From: Desulfobacterales bacterium
GTDB lineage: Bacteria; Desulfobacterota; Desulfobacteria; Desulfobacterales; RPRI01
Assembly: GCA_020052975.1 (NCBI GenBank)
Contig: JAGVOC010000244.1
Span: 1-52,332, forward strand
Length of the DNA stretch: 52,332 bases
Direction: 5' to 3'
In this document: positions 44,820-52,332 of the stretch, in pieces
Numbering within the stretch: the first letter of the stretch is position 1
Layout of the letters: the number at the start of each line of letters is the position of its first letter
The notes under the pieces: model-generated
Told to the model about the DNA's origin: nothing
Databases searched by the model: none
What the model saw: only the letters and a program-made list of their open reading frames with translations
Translations under genes and position numbers: made by a program

Positions 44820-45243
44820 CGTACCCTCCCCTCCCTTGACGGGAGGGGATTAAGGGGTGGGTGCCGACAAGCAATGTTTCCTTATAACTTCTAATACACC
44901 ATCTATATTTTGTAAAACCTCATTATTCCAAAACCGTAACACTGTAAATCCATTACATTTTAGATATACATCTCTTTTTATATCAGCTTCTTTTTCCGCA
45001 GCATGTTGTCCGCCATCCACTTCTATAATTAGTCTGCTTTCAAAACAAACAAAGTCTGCTATATAATTATCTATTGGCTGCTGCCGTCTGAATTTAAATC
45101 CTTCTATCTGCTTTAATCGTAATCTCTTCCAGAGAAACTGCTCAGCCTCTGTAGGTTTATTTCTTAACGTTCTACTCAGTGAGGTTATTTTATCCATGCC
45201 TTTTCACCCCCACCCTGACCCTCCCCCGTCAATGGGGAGGGAA
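44820..45243 (-). mobile_element. DUF559 cassette bracketed by C-rich inverted repeats
   Basis: The right arm (45200-45243) reads CCCCCACCCTGACCCTCCCC then GTCAATGGGGAGGG. The left arm (44823-44862) reads ACCCTCCCCTCCCTTGACGGG then AGGGGATTAAGGGGTGGGTG. Within each arm a CCCTCCC/GGGAGGG hairpin exists, and the arms are complementary across the gene. The gene and both arms seem to form one transferable unit. Confidence 0.55.
44850..45197 (-). CDS. DUF559 endonuclease-like protein
   Basis: A 115-residue PD-(D/E)xK-type protein of the DUF559 family: LRNKPTEAEQFLWKRLRLKQ, GFKFRRQQPIDNYIADFVC, IIEVDGGQH and a late VLRFWNNEV. The acidic DFVC, EVDGGQH residues fit the nuclease core. The biological role is unknown; the family is related to very-short-patch repair (Vsr) nucleases. 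The C-terminal SAPTP is encoded by the left flanking repeat, so the end of the protein is repeat-derived. Confidence 0.8.
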   Translation of the reverse strand: MDKITSLSRTLRNKPTEAEQFLWKRLRLKQIEGFKFRRQQPIDNYIADFVCFESRLIIEVDGGQHAAEKEADIKRDVYLKCNGFTVLRFWNNEVLQNIDGVLEVIRKHCLSAPTP

Positions 45244-45265
45244 TTATTTTCGAACCCTTTTTAAT

Positions 45266-46726
45266 TTAAATTCCCGGTTTCCTTTTGTGAAATTCCGTTG
45301 CCTGCTCAAAATTATAAGCAGCCTTAAAGAGCGCCTCCTCGCTGAAATGCTTTCCCATTATCTGAAGTCCGACAGGAAGCCCGCCTTTTGAAAAACCGCA
45401 GGGAACCGACATTCCCGGAATTCCTGCAAGATTTGCCGATAAAGTAAATATATCAGAGAGATACATTGTCAAAGGATCGTCCGACTTCTCTCCTATTTTA
45501 AAGGCTGGGGTAGGCGCAACCGGGGAGACTATAACGTCACAGATATCAAACGCCTTTTTAAAATCCTTCATTATAAGAGTTCTCACCTGTGATGCTTTTT
45601 TATAATAGGCGTCATAATAACCTGACGAAAGACAGTATGTCCCGATAATTATACGCCGTTTTACTTCAGGGCCAAAGCCTTTCGATCTTGTGCTTCTGTA
45701 CATATCCATAAGGCTTTTCTTCTCTTTATCCCTGAAGCCGTACTTGACCCCGTCATATCTGGCGAGATTTGAACTGGCCTCTGAAGGTGCAATTACATAA
45801 TAAACAGGAACTGCGTATTCAGTGTGGGGAAGTGAAACCTCAACGCATGACGCACCAAGCTTTTCCATAACTTTGACCGCATTTTTTACCGCAAGGGAAA
45901 CTTCAGGATCAAGACCCTGCGCAGCATCATACTCTTTTGGAATACCGATCCTTAGTCCCTTAAGTCCTTCGGAAAGATAAGAGGTATATTCAGGCACATC
46001 TTTCGGCACAGAGGTTGAATCGGAAGGATCATATCCGAAAATTGAACCTGCAAGGATTGCGCAATCTGTGACATCCTTTGTGAGAGGGCCTATCTGGTCA
46101 AGAGAAGAGGCAAAGGCAACGAGACCGAAGCGTGAAACTCTTCCATAGGTAGGTTTCATCCCGACAACACCACAGTGAGATGCAGGCTGGCGGATAGATC
46201 CGCCGGTGTCGGAGCCAAGGGCGCCAAGGCACATACCGGCAGCAACTGCCGCCGCCGAACCCCCGCTCGATCCTCCCGGAATCCTGGTTAAATCCCATGG
46301 ATTATGAGTAAGCTTGATGCCGGAGTTTTCAGTCGACGAGCCCATTGCAAACTCGTCCATGTTGAGTTTCCCGACTATTACCGCCCCCGCTTTCTTCAGT
46401 TTAGTTATCACAGTCGCGTCATAGGGAGGAATAAAGTTCTCAAGTATCCTGGATCCGCAGGTTGTGCGTATGCCTTTTGTGCATATAAGATCTTTTACTG
46501 CAATCGGGACTCCGGTCAGGGCCGATATTTTTCCTTCTGTTATGGCCTTGTCTGCCATCCTCGCCTGCTCAATTGCCGATTCCCGGGAAACAGTGATGTA
46601 AGCCCCAACTTTTGCATCAACTGCTTCGATCCGGTCAAGAACCGCTCTTGTCAGTTCCTGTGAAGAAATCTCTTTGCGTTTCAGCAGGTCATGCGCTTCA
46701 TGTATTGTTAACTCATACAACTTCAT
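45266..46726 (-). CDS. gatA: Aspartyl/glutamyl-tRNA amidotransferase subunit A
   Basis: A 486-residue amidase-signature enzyme that hydrolyses glutamine and supplies ammonia for tRNA-bound Glu/Asp. The catalytic triad is K78 (VAVKDL), S153 (GGSSGGS) and S177 (SDTGGSIRQ). Length is typical. The start lies 5 bases after the gatC stop. With gatC it forms a gatCA unit; gatB is separate at 31998. Confidence 0.96.
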   Translation of the reverse strand: MKLYELTIHEAHDLLKRKEISSQELTRAVLDRIEAVDAKVGAYITVSRESAIEQARMADKAITEGKISALTGVPIAVKDLICTKGIRTTCGSRILENFIPPYDATVITKLKKAGAVIVGKLNMDEFAMGSSTENSGIKLTHNPWDLTRIPGGSSGGSAAAVAAGMCLGALGSDTGGSIRQPASHCGVVGMKPTYGRVSRFGLVAFASSLDQIGPLTKDVTDCAILAGSIFGYDPSDSTSVPKDVPEYTSYLSEGLKGLRIGIPKEYDAAQGLDPEVSLAVKNAVKVMEKLGASCVEVSLPHTEYAVPVYYVIAPSEASSNLARYDGVKYGFRDKEKKSLMDMYRSTRSKGFGPEVKRRIIIGTYCLSSGYYDAYYKKASQVRTLIMKDFKKAFDICDVIVSPVAPTPAFKIGEKSDDPLTMYLSDIFTLSANLAGIPGMSVPCGFSKGGLPVGLQIMGKHFSEEALFKAAYNFEQATEFHKRKPGI

Positions 46727-46731
46727 TTTTT

Positions 46732-47019
46732 TTATCCTACTACCTTCGGGACCACATAATTTCCGTTTTCTCTTTCAGGAGCATTGGAAAGAAGGGAGTC
46801 TTTGTCATAATCCTGTTTTTCAATGTCGTTTCTGAAAGCATTAGTCAGAAAAATAGCGTGAGAAGTCGGGGTAATACCTTCCGTATCAACGCTGTTAAGT
46901 GTCTCAACATATTTTAATATTTCATCAATCTGAACAGCAAATTTTTCAATTGATTCTTCATCCATTTCAAGGCGTGCAAGATCCGCCACATGGATAATGT
47001 CATCTCTCGTTATTTTCAT
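46732..47019 (-). CDS. gatC: Aspartyl/glutamyl-tRNA amidotransferase subunit C
   Basis: A 95-residue GatC, the helical stabiliser that wraps GatA and touches GatB. The N-terminal [17 protein letters not shown] pattern and VPKVVG end are characteristic. A CCAGAGACC-type repeat reaches to within 6 bases of the ATG. No ordinary ribosome binding site is visible, as at tgt. Confidence 0.93.
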   Translation of the reverse strand: MKITRDDIIHVADLARLEMDEESIEKFAVQIDEILKYVETLNSVDTEGITPTSHAIFLTNAFRNDIEKQDYDKDSLLSNAPERENGNYVVPKVVG

Positions 47020-47025
47020 AATATT

Positions 47026-47196
47026 TGGTCTCTGGTTCCTGGTTTATGGTTTCTGGTTTGTGTCTCTGGTTTCTAGTTTCTGGTTCGCATAATAGGCTGA
47101 AGGTTTTTAGACTGAAGATTTTTAGCAACTTCAGCCTTCAAGTTTTTCACGATTCATGCCTTTCCTCTCATGCCTCACGCTTTTCGCCTTTTGACT
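47026..47196. repeat. CTGGTTT array plus TAGGCTGAAGG and CCTCATGCC words upstream of gatC
   Basis: The array at 47026-47086 is GGTCTCTGGTTCCTGG then GTTTATGGTTTCTGG, extended by TCTCTGGTTTCTAGTTTC words. Words such as TAGGCTGAAGG, GACTGAAG and CTTCAGCC lie at 47093-47143. CCTCTCATGCCTCACGC and TTTTCGCC follow at 47162-47190. Three word families are placed side by side. No gene is visible. Confidence 0.55.
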
Positions 47197-47943
47197 TTAT
47201 TTAGTTAAAATTATCCCCTTGATCTTATCCTTCCCGAGCCTGGAAAGGACTTTTTCAGCCTCTTTTTTATCTTTAAATCCTCCAATCCTCACCCTGTACC
47301 AGGTTCCTTTTCCCGGAATTTCCAACATAGTTCTGTATGCAGGATAACCTTTATTAATGAGCGCCTTCACTATCTTGTCTGCGCTTTTCTTGTCTTTTAC
47401 CGAAGAGGTCTGCACCGTAAATACCGGGCCCGAAACTTTCTCCGGTAATGAAGGCACAGGAGCCTCTATTTCCTTTGTTTTAACCGGTTCAATAACTATT
47501 TTATCTTCCACTTTTACCGGCTCCGGCACTTTTACCGGCTCCGGTTCTTTTAAAGGAACTTCATTAATATCCCCTTTCCCCATTTTTATATCCCCGGTAG
47601 AATCTGTTGTGCTTTTCAGATCCTCATAAAATTCCAGATTCTGCTTTCCGTCAAGAGAAGTTTGACCTGCCGGATAACTTTCCGCACTCTTTTTTTCTTC
47701 TTTCTCCTTTTCAATGGCAACCTTCAATTCTTCTTTGAGGTCTTTCTTAAGATTTTCGATATCGAACTGGACAGGGGCAGTTCCTCTTCCTACTAAAATA
47801 CCAAGCACAAACATCCAGCCGCAAATAAAAAATAAACCCAACAACCACAGCAAGGCCTTCTTGCGGGAAAGCTCAATGAATGGTTTTTTTTCAAACGGCT
47901 TCTTATCGACAAACACATTTTTTTCTTTTCCAAATATAAACAT
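47197..47943 (-). CDS. Membrane-anchored SPOR-domain protein
   Basis: A 248-residue bitopic protein. An N-terminal cytoplasmic segment of about 28 residues is followed by a membrane helix (about 30-51: ALLWLLGLFFICGWMFVLGI) and a charged coiled region. A Pro/Val/Glu-rich linker contains repeated EPVKVPEPVKV words. The C-terminal SPOR domain (about 170-248: FTVQTSSVKDKKSADKIVKA) binds denuded peptidoglycan glycan strands. It probably acts in cell division or envelope remodelling. It follows argS on the same strand, with a palindromic repeat between the two. Confidence 0.82.
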   Translation of the reverse strand: MFIFGKEKNVFVDKKPFEKKPFIELSRKKALLWLLGLFFICGWMFVLGILVGRGTAPVQFDIENLKKDLKEELKVAIEKEKEEKKSAESYPAGQTSLDGKQNLEFYEDLKSTTDSTGDIKMGKGDINEVPLKEPEPVKVPEPVKVEDKIVIEPVKTKEIEAPVPSLPEKVSGPVFTVQTSSVKDKKSADKIVKALINKGYPAYRTMLEIPGKGTWYRVRIGGFKDKKEAEKVLSRLGKDKIKGIILTK

Positions 47944-47963
47944 TTCACCTACTCACATTATTT

Positions 47964-48085
47964 ATATGAGAATACAGGAGTCAGAATACAGAATACAGAA
48001 GAAAAACAATACCATGGTTATTCTGGCTCCTGACTTCTGGCTCCTGTATTCTCATGCTTCGTTATGCCCGCACCGGACATGAATG
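47964..48085 (-). repeat. About 120-base palindromic repeat, copy 2, between argS and the SPOR gene
   Basis: It is the reverse complement of 31860-31985 with a few substitutions and a short duplication of ATACAGA. The shared blocks include TATGAGAATACAGGAGTCAG, AAACAATACCATGGTTATTC and CCTGTATTCTCATGCTTCGT. The two copies are 16 kb apart and inverted. Confidence 0.7.
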
Positions 48086-48130
48086 TTAGTTGCAAGATCT
48101 TTGCATAACATCTTATATAAAGCCATAATC

Positions 48131-49795
48131 TTACATTTGTTCAGGAGCGCTGACACCAAGCAGTTTAAGTCCGTTTCTTATAACCTTTTTTATTGCAAGA
48201 ACAAGACATAGCCTGCCTTTTGTTATGGCAGGATCATCCGAAAGTACCCTGTGCTTATTATAATAGCTGTGAAAGGCAGCAGCAAGGTTCATTAGAAAAT
48301 ATGTTATCCGGTGCGGCTCAAGCAGCTCAGCACCGGATCTTACCACATCCTGGTATGAAGCAAGGATTTTTAGAATCTGGATCTCTTCGGGCTCTGTTAA
48401 TACTGAAATAATCTTTTTATCCCATCTGACTTCATCAATTCCATCTTCCCGGCCTTTTCGGACTATGCTTGAAATCCTCGCATGAACATACTGAACATAA
48501 AAAACAGGATTGTCGTTCGATTTTTTCTTTGCAAGTTCGAGATCAAAATCAAGATGGCTTTCATAATGGCGGGTTAAAAATATGAATCTTGCCGCATCTG
48601 TTCCAACCTCTTTTATCACATCCTGCAAGGTAACAAATTCGCCGGACCTTGTTGACATGGCAACAGGCACTCCACCCCGCAGGAGGTTTACAAGCTGGAT
48701 GAGAATAACATGAAACTGATCCCTTCTCCGGCCCGAAGCCTCAATTGAAGCGCTAAGGCGCTGTATATAACCATGGTGATCGGCCCCCCATACATCAATA
48801 ACACGCTCAAATCCGCGGTCAAACTTATCTGCATGATAAGCTATGTCTGAAGCAAAATATGTGGTAAGGCCGTTATTCCTTACGACAACACGGTCTTTTT
48901 CATCCCCGTATTCCGAAGTCCTGAACCAGTATGCCCCGTCTTTTTCATAAATAACATCCGCGTCTTTCAAATTATTGATGACCGATTCCACTTTCCCGGA
49001 ATCAAAAAGGCTCTGCTCGCTGAACCACCTGTCAAATTTAACTCCAAAAAGCTCAAGATCATCCTTTATCCCCTCAAGTATCCGGACTGCGGCAAAACGC
49101 GCACAAAACAGGACAGCTTCTTTTTCTGACTCATCAAGGAGAAGGCCTCCTTTATCCTCTTTTATCTTTAAAGCCGTCTCACGTATGTAATCACCCTGAT
49201 AGCAATCCCCGGGGAATTCGATTTTTTCCCCGAAAAGTTCCAGATAGCGCAGATATACTGAGTTCCCGAGGGTGCTTATCTGTCTTCCTGAGTCGTTTAT
49301 GTAATATTCCCTCTGAACATCATAACCGCAAAAAGAAAGAATGTTTGCAACGCTGTCTCCGACAGCAGCTCCTCTCCCGTGGCCGACATGAAGCGGGCCT
49401 GTAGGGTTTGCGCTTACAAATTCAACCTGTATCTTCTTCCCGTCTCCGATATTGCAGGAGCCGAATTTTTCATCATCTTCATAAATCTGCTGTAAAACAG
49501 GATGCCATGAGTTCTGCTTTACAAAAAAATTAATAAAACCGGGGCCGGCGATTTCGGTTTTTTCAATAAGGCCGGCATGATCCTCAATTTCTCCGGTAAT
49601 AATTTCTGCGATCTTTCTTGGCGGCATTTTCTGGGCAGAAGCCATGACCATAGCAAAGTTGGTTGAAAAATCACCATGCGTGGCTGTTTTCGGCTCTCCT
49701 ATTTCAACTGCCGGAAACTCCTCTGAAGCCAGTTTCCCTTTTTCGAAAGCCTTTCTTGAAGCAAAAAGTATGATATCGGATAGTTTCTGTCTCAT
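48131..49795 (-). CDS. argS: Arginyl-tRNA synthetase
   Basis: A 554-residue class I synthetase. The HIGH signature is in [14 protein letters not shown] near residue 120. The KMSKS region reads MSTRSGEF, as is common in ArgS. The C-terminal DALR anticodon-binding domain ends EQM. It charges tRNA-Arg with arginine. Length is typical. It lies upstream of the SPOR gene on the minus strand. Confidence 0.96.
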   Translation of the reverse strand: MRQKLSDIILFASRKAFEKGKLASEEFPAVEIGEPKTATHGDFSTNFAMVMASAQKMPPRKIAEIITGEIEDHAGLIEKTEIAGPGFINFFVKQNSWHPVLQQIYEDDEKFGSCNIGDGKKIQVEFVSANPTGPLHVGHGRGAAVGDSVANILSFCGYDVQREYYINDSGRQISTLGNSVYLRYLELFGEKIEFPGDCYQGDYIRETALKIKEDKGGLLLDESEKEAVLFCARFAAVRILEGIKDDLELFGVKFDRWFSEQSLFDSGKVESVINNLKDADVIYEKDGAYWFRTSEYGDEKDRVVVRNNGLTTYFASDIAYHADKFDRGFERVIDVWGADHHGYIQRLSASIEASGRRRDQFHVILIQLVNLLRGGVPVAMSTRSGEFVTLQDVIKEVGTDAARFIFLTRHYESHLDFDLELAKKKSNDNPVFYVQYVHARISSIVRKGREDGIDEVRWDKKIISVLTEPEEIQILKILASYQDVVRSGAELLEPHRITYFLMNLAAAFHSYYNKHRVLSDDPAITKGRLCLVLAIKKVIRNGLKLLGVSAPEQM

Positions 49796-50163
49796 TTATT
49801 TGTTGTTAAATCCTTGCATAAATAATTGGTTTCTGGTTTCTGGTTTGTTGTTTCTGGTTTCTTTCTTTTAACCAGCAACAAGGAACTATGAACCATAAAC
49901 CGTCGTTCCCGCAGATGCGGGAATGACAGGTGTAATTCATAGTGTCATTTCACTTTCAAGTCAAGACAGTTTGACCCGGCAACTCTTTTTATTTCTTGAA
50001 TTTTAGCACTCCTTATGCAATATAATTTTAGCTGAATATTTAACAAATTCAGCAAGGTCTAAAGTTATATAATTAACTAAAAAGATCAAACCGATTCCTT
50101 GCTTCTCTGTGTTCTCTGTGGTTAATTTTTCCATAATACGACAAATTCAACAAGGAGGAACAA
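49796..50163. repeat. Spacer with repeats and a candidate promoter for the CBS gene
   Basis: An array GGTTTCTGGTTTCTGG with TTGTTGTTTCTGGTTTC (49827-49861) faces AACCAGCAAC and TGAACCATAAACCG (49870-49902). A short hairpin CGTTCCCGCAGATGCGGGAATGACAGG follows (49905-49931). TTGAAT at 49996-50001 and TATAAT at 50021-50026 (spacing 19) are a possible promoter. GCTTCTCTGTGTTCTCTGTGG (50100-50120) repeats a CTCTGTG word. The ribosome binding site AAGGAGG is at 50152-50158. Confidence 0.55.
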
Positions 50164-50841
50164 ATGCTGGTAAAAAACTGGATGAGCAAAAACGTTATAA
50201 CGATTGATGCCGATGATTCTATGCAGCATGCAATTAAACTTCTGAAGGAACACAAGATCAACCTCCTTCCGGTCATGAAGAAAGGAAAACTTGCAGGAGT
50301 AATTACGGACAGGGACCTTAAAAAATCTTCCCCTTCGGAAGCGACAACACTTGACATGCATGAGCTTCTTTATCTTTTGTCAAAGATAAAAGTTGAGGAT
50401 ATAATGTCAAAAAAGCTTTATACTGTTCCTGCCGACCACACAGTGGAAGAAGCGGCTGAGATCCTGCTTGAAAAAAGAATTTCCGGCGTTCCTGTTGTTG
50501 ACGAAAAAGGTAACATAGTCGGAATTATTACAAAAAACGATATATTCAGGCTCCTCATATCTCTGACCGGCCTCGGAAAGAAAGGCGTGCAGATTGCAGT
50601 CCAGTTAAAAGATATTCCAGGCGCAATAAAGGAAGTCAGAGAATTGATACGCAGATATGACGGACGCACAGCAAGCATTCTGACCTCTTCGGAAAATACC
50701 CCTGCCGGAAAATTGAATGTATATTTCAGAATCTACCAGGTCGAAAAAGCAAAGATTCAGGCTCTTGTTAATGATATCCGGGAAAAGGGAACGATGCTTT
50801 ATCTGGTCGAGCACAGGGATGGAACTCGCACGATATATTAG
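50164..50841 (+). CDS. CBS-domain pair with ACT-like C-terminus (AcuB-like)
   Basis: A 225-residue protein with two CBS motifs (about residues 1-55 and 75-130: VKNWMSKNVITIDADDSM and VEDIMSKKLYTVPADHTV) that bind adenine nucleotides. An ACT-like domain at about 138-215 begins GVQIAVQLKDIPGAIKEV. The order matches AcuB-type proteins. A sensory or regulatory role linked to energy state is probable, but the target is unknown. AAGGAGG is 5 bases from the ATG. It is a single gene. Confidence 0.85.
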   Translation: MLVKNWMSKNVITIDADDSMQHAIKLLKEHKINLLPVMKKGKLAGVITDRDLKKSSPSEATTLDMHELLYLLSKIKVEDIMSKKLYTVPADHTVEEAAEILLEKRISGVPVVDEKGNIVGIITKNDIFRLLISLTGLGKKGVQIAVQLKDIPGAIKEVRELIRRYDGRTASILTSSENTPAGKLNVYFRIYQVEKAKIQALVNDIREKGTMLYLVEHRDGTRTIY

Positions 50842-51442
50842 GTCAAAAAAACAGTTTCTGGTTCATAGTTTATAGTTCCTGATTAAAAGTGCCGGCTTCG
50901 TAAAAAGTTTGATTTTCTCTTTTTTGTCATTCCCGCGAAAGTCCGCCGCGGCGGATTTTTTCAAATACTTCTGGACTCCCGTTTTCACGGGAGTGACGGG
51001 ATTTTGGACTTCCAACGAAGCCATTAAAAATAATGACAACCATTTTAACAACCAGAGACCAGAAACCATGAACCTGTTTTTGTTCTTGACAGATAATTGA
51101 TTAACAGATAGAGCCTGTTTCAAAAGGCGGGCAGAAGCCCGCCAGATTTAATTACAATCAGTTTAATAAAATCAAACCACGAAGGTGAAGTATTGTTTAG
51201 ATACTTACCTCTCGTGGTTTTTCTGTTTTATGGGGTAAGAAATTATCATGATGGACTTGTAAAAAGTCAATCAACAGGCCGAGGGCGATTAAGCTCCGGC
51301 ATGGGGTGAGGGTGGAACCGATTGAATTTACTTCAAGCGGCGGGGGGGGGGAAGCCCTTTCCCGCCAAGTAAAAAGTCATTTTTTGACTTTTTACGAAGG
51401 TATCAATCATGAATGTTAACCCAAAAAATGAGATGAGGTGTA
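50842..51442. repeat. 600-base repeat-rich spacer
   Basis: A CTGGTTC arm (50860-50882) faces CCAGAGACCAGAAACC (51051-51068). Between them lies an element with ends GGCTTCGT and ACGAAGCC (about 50893-51021) and a TCATTCCCG/CGGGAGTGACGGG core. GGCGGGC/GCCCGCC pairs at about 51127-51144, without a T run. A GTAAAAAGTCA/TGACTTTTTAC hairpin (51369-51395) and a run of ten G (about 51342-51351) lie before the next gene. No protein-coding gene is convincing. Confidence 0.6.
51174..51226 (+). terminator. Strong terminator-like hairpin
   Basis: AAACCACGA-AGGT-GAAGTAT pairs with ATACTT-ACCT-C-TCGTGGTTT across a short loop. TTTTTCTGTTTT follows. It lies 330 bases past the CBS gene, so it could end a small transcript starting within the spacer, as well as long transcripts. 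Confidence 0.65.
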
Positions 51443-52234
51443 ATGATGATTTCCAATCTGGCAAAAGTAATCGTAATAATGGTTGTTATGACAGGCACCG
51501 CTTTCGGAGCTCACCCACTGATTACCGATGATACCGGTACGAACGGAAAAGGAAAGTTTCAGTTGGAGCTGAACGGCGAATTCGCCTGGGATAAAGAAAA
51601 ATCCGGCGGTATTACTGTTAAAGAGAAAGGCTACGAGGCAGGAATTGCTGTTTCAGCCGGACTTCTGGATACGCTGGATATAGTATGCGGCATCCCCTAC
51701 CAATGGAACAGGACAGAAGAGGATGGGGCGATTGTCTCTGATGAAGATGGAATATCCGATTTCGGAGTGGAATTGAAATGGCGTTTTTTTGAGCAAAACG
51801 GCTTGGGTTTCGCTCTTAAGCCCGGCTTTACAATCCCTTCAGGGGATGAAGACAAAGGCCTGGGAACAGGCAAGGCAGGCTATGGAATCACTTTTATAGC
51901 CACAAAAGAGATTGCCCCTTTTACCTTCCATATGAATTTAGGCTATGCTCATAATGAATATAAACTTGAAGAAGATAAAGAAAGCAGTGAAAAAGATTTG
52001 TGGCATATTTCGCTGGCAGGCGTTTATGAAGTTTCCGATAATTTGCAGGTGGTTGCCAATATAGGCGTTGAGAGAAATCCGGATAAGGAATCCGGTACGG
52101 ATCCATCCTTTGCTCTTATCGGTCTGATTTATTCCATTACCCCTGATTTAGATGTGGATTTAGGTTTCAAAGCGGGTCTTTCCGGCACAGAGACCGACGC
52201 CACTTTGCTGGCGGGCCTTACAATGAGATTTTAA
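51443..52234 (+). CDS. Outer-membrane beta-barrel protein (Phenol_MetA_deg/transporter family)
   Basis: A 263-residue exported protein. The signal peptide (MMISNLAKVIVIMVVMTG) ends near AFGA-H. The mature N-terminus HPLITDDTGTNGKGKFQLE is the hallmark of the Phenol_MetA_deg-like outer-membrane family. Alternating strands and a C-terminal phenylalanine (AGLTMRF) support a barrel. GAGGTG precedes the tandem ATGs. It lies 70 bases upstream of a CbiM-type gene, so an outer-membrane role in cobalt or nickel uptake is plausible by context. Confidence 0.8.
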   Translation: MMISNLAKVIVIMVVMTGTAFGAHPLITDDTGTNGKGKFQLELNGEFAWDKEKSGGITVKEKGYEAGIAVSAGLLDTLDIVCGIPYQWNRTEEDGAIVSDEDGISDFGVELKWRFFEQNGLGFALKPGFTIPSGDEDKGLGTGKAGYGITFIATKEIAPFTFHMNLGYAHNEYKLEEDKESSEKDLWHISLAGVYEVSDNLQVVANIGVERNPDKESGTDPSFALIGLIYSITPDLDVDLGFKAGLSGTETDATLLAGLTMRF

Positions 52235-52304
52235 TTTAACACCTTTAAAAAAGTATTTGTAGTTCATCATATACATATATATATTGATTGAAAGGAGAAT
52301 TACC

Positions 52305-52332
52305 ATGCACATGGCAGATGCTTTGATATCTC
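52305..52332 (+). CDS. cbiM: CbiM-type cobalt/nickel transport protein, start only (runs off the window)
   Basis: The last 28 bases begin ATG and encode MHMADALIS, the conserved N-terminus of CbiM/NikM, whose early histidines bind the metal. AAAGGAGAA lies 6 bases upstream. The gene is incomplete at the window edge. No cobalamin riboswitch is visible in the preceding 70 bases. Confidence 0.75.

Noticed and set aside
51400..52304. A cobalamin riboswitch before the barrel or cbiM gene
   Set aside because: I looked for a conserved B12-box-like pattern and a long structured leader and found neither.

Overview
The window looks like chromosome from an anaerobic, propionate-handling member of the Desulfobacterota (former Deltaproteobacteria). 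This is an inference from gene content: a complete methylmalonyl-CoA/succinyl-CoA branch, hydrogenase maturation genes, fatty acyl-CoA genes, full-length NifU/NifS, and the start of a CbiM-type cobalt/nickel uptake gene. I see no oxygen-respiration genes, rRNA, tRNA or CRISPR array. The base composition is moderate and AT-leaning. The intergenic DNA is unusually rich in short dispersed repeats.

Layout. 0.3-11 kb: an acyl-CoA synthetase (+); a three-gene GlpA-like FAD oxidoreductase operon (-); a HAD phosphatase (+); a UroD/MetE-like methyltransferase-type gene (-); a small monooxygenase-like protein and a 600-residue acyl-CoA dehydrogenase (+). 10.8-14.4 kb: nifU, nifS and serA (+). 14.5-30.8 kb: one long minus-strand run. 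Read in the direction of transcription it is DUF2065, queA, a four-helix-bundle gene, tgt, a NifU-like scaffold, an aminotransferase, methylmalonyl-CoA epimerase, mutase, meaB, a carboxyltransferase, a small helper-like protein, a 5S-type carboxyltransferase fused to a biotin carrier, sucC, sucD, hypA and hypB. Together these interconvert propionyl-CoA, methylmalonyl-CoA and succinyl-CoA. No biotin carboxylase gene is in the cluster, so a pyruvate-linked transcarboxylase is the simplest reading.

31-41 kb is accessory: a VapBC-type pair, gatB carrying an in-frame palindromic insertion, a GC-rich AAA ATPase, a HigBA-like pair with a frameshifted toxin, broken VapBC remnants, a DUF4258/YgiT pair, an outer-membrane porin, a second four-helix-bundle gene, BrnTA, and a frameshifted DUF6883 gene beside DUF4926. 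40.8-52.3 kb returns to housekeeping genes: a TolB/FG-GAP surface protein, mutL, a 57-residue protein, a DUF559 nuclease-like cassette, gatC-gatA, argS with a SPOR protein, a CBS-ACT protein, and an outer-membrane protein just before cbiM.

The most unusual layer is the repeat population. Degenerate CTGGTTT-type arrays recur in about 18 places, commonly as facing inverted pairs. Two such pairs bracket closely related four-helix-bundle (23S rRNA intervening-sequence family) genes, so their transcripts could fold into long stems with the gene in the loop. A DUF559 gene is bracketed in the same way by a different C-rich repeat. Repeat DNA also enters proteins: the MeaB N-terminus, the tail of one four-helix-bundle protein, the DUF559 tail, and about 26 residues inside GatB. 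Three copies of a MITE-like element with TTTTTACGAAG-type ends are also present, and two of them start at the stop codon of the preceding gene.
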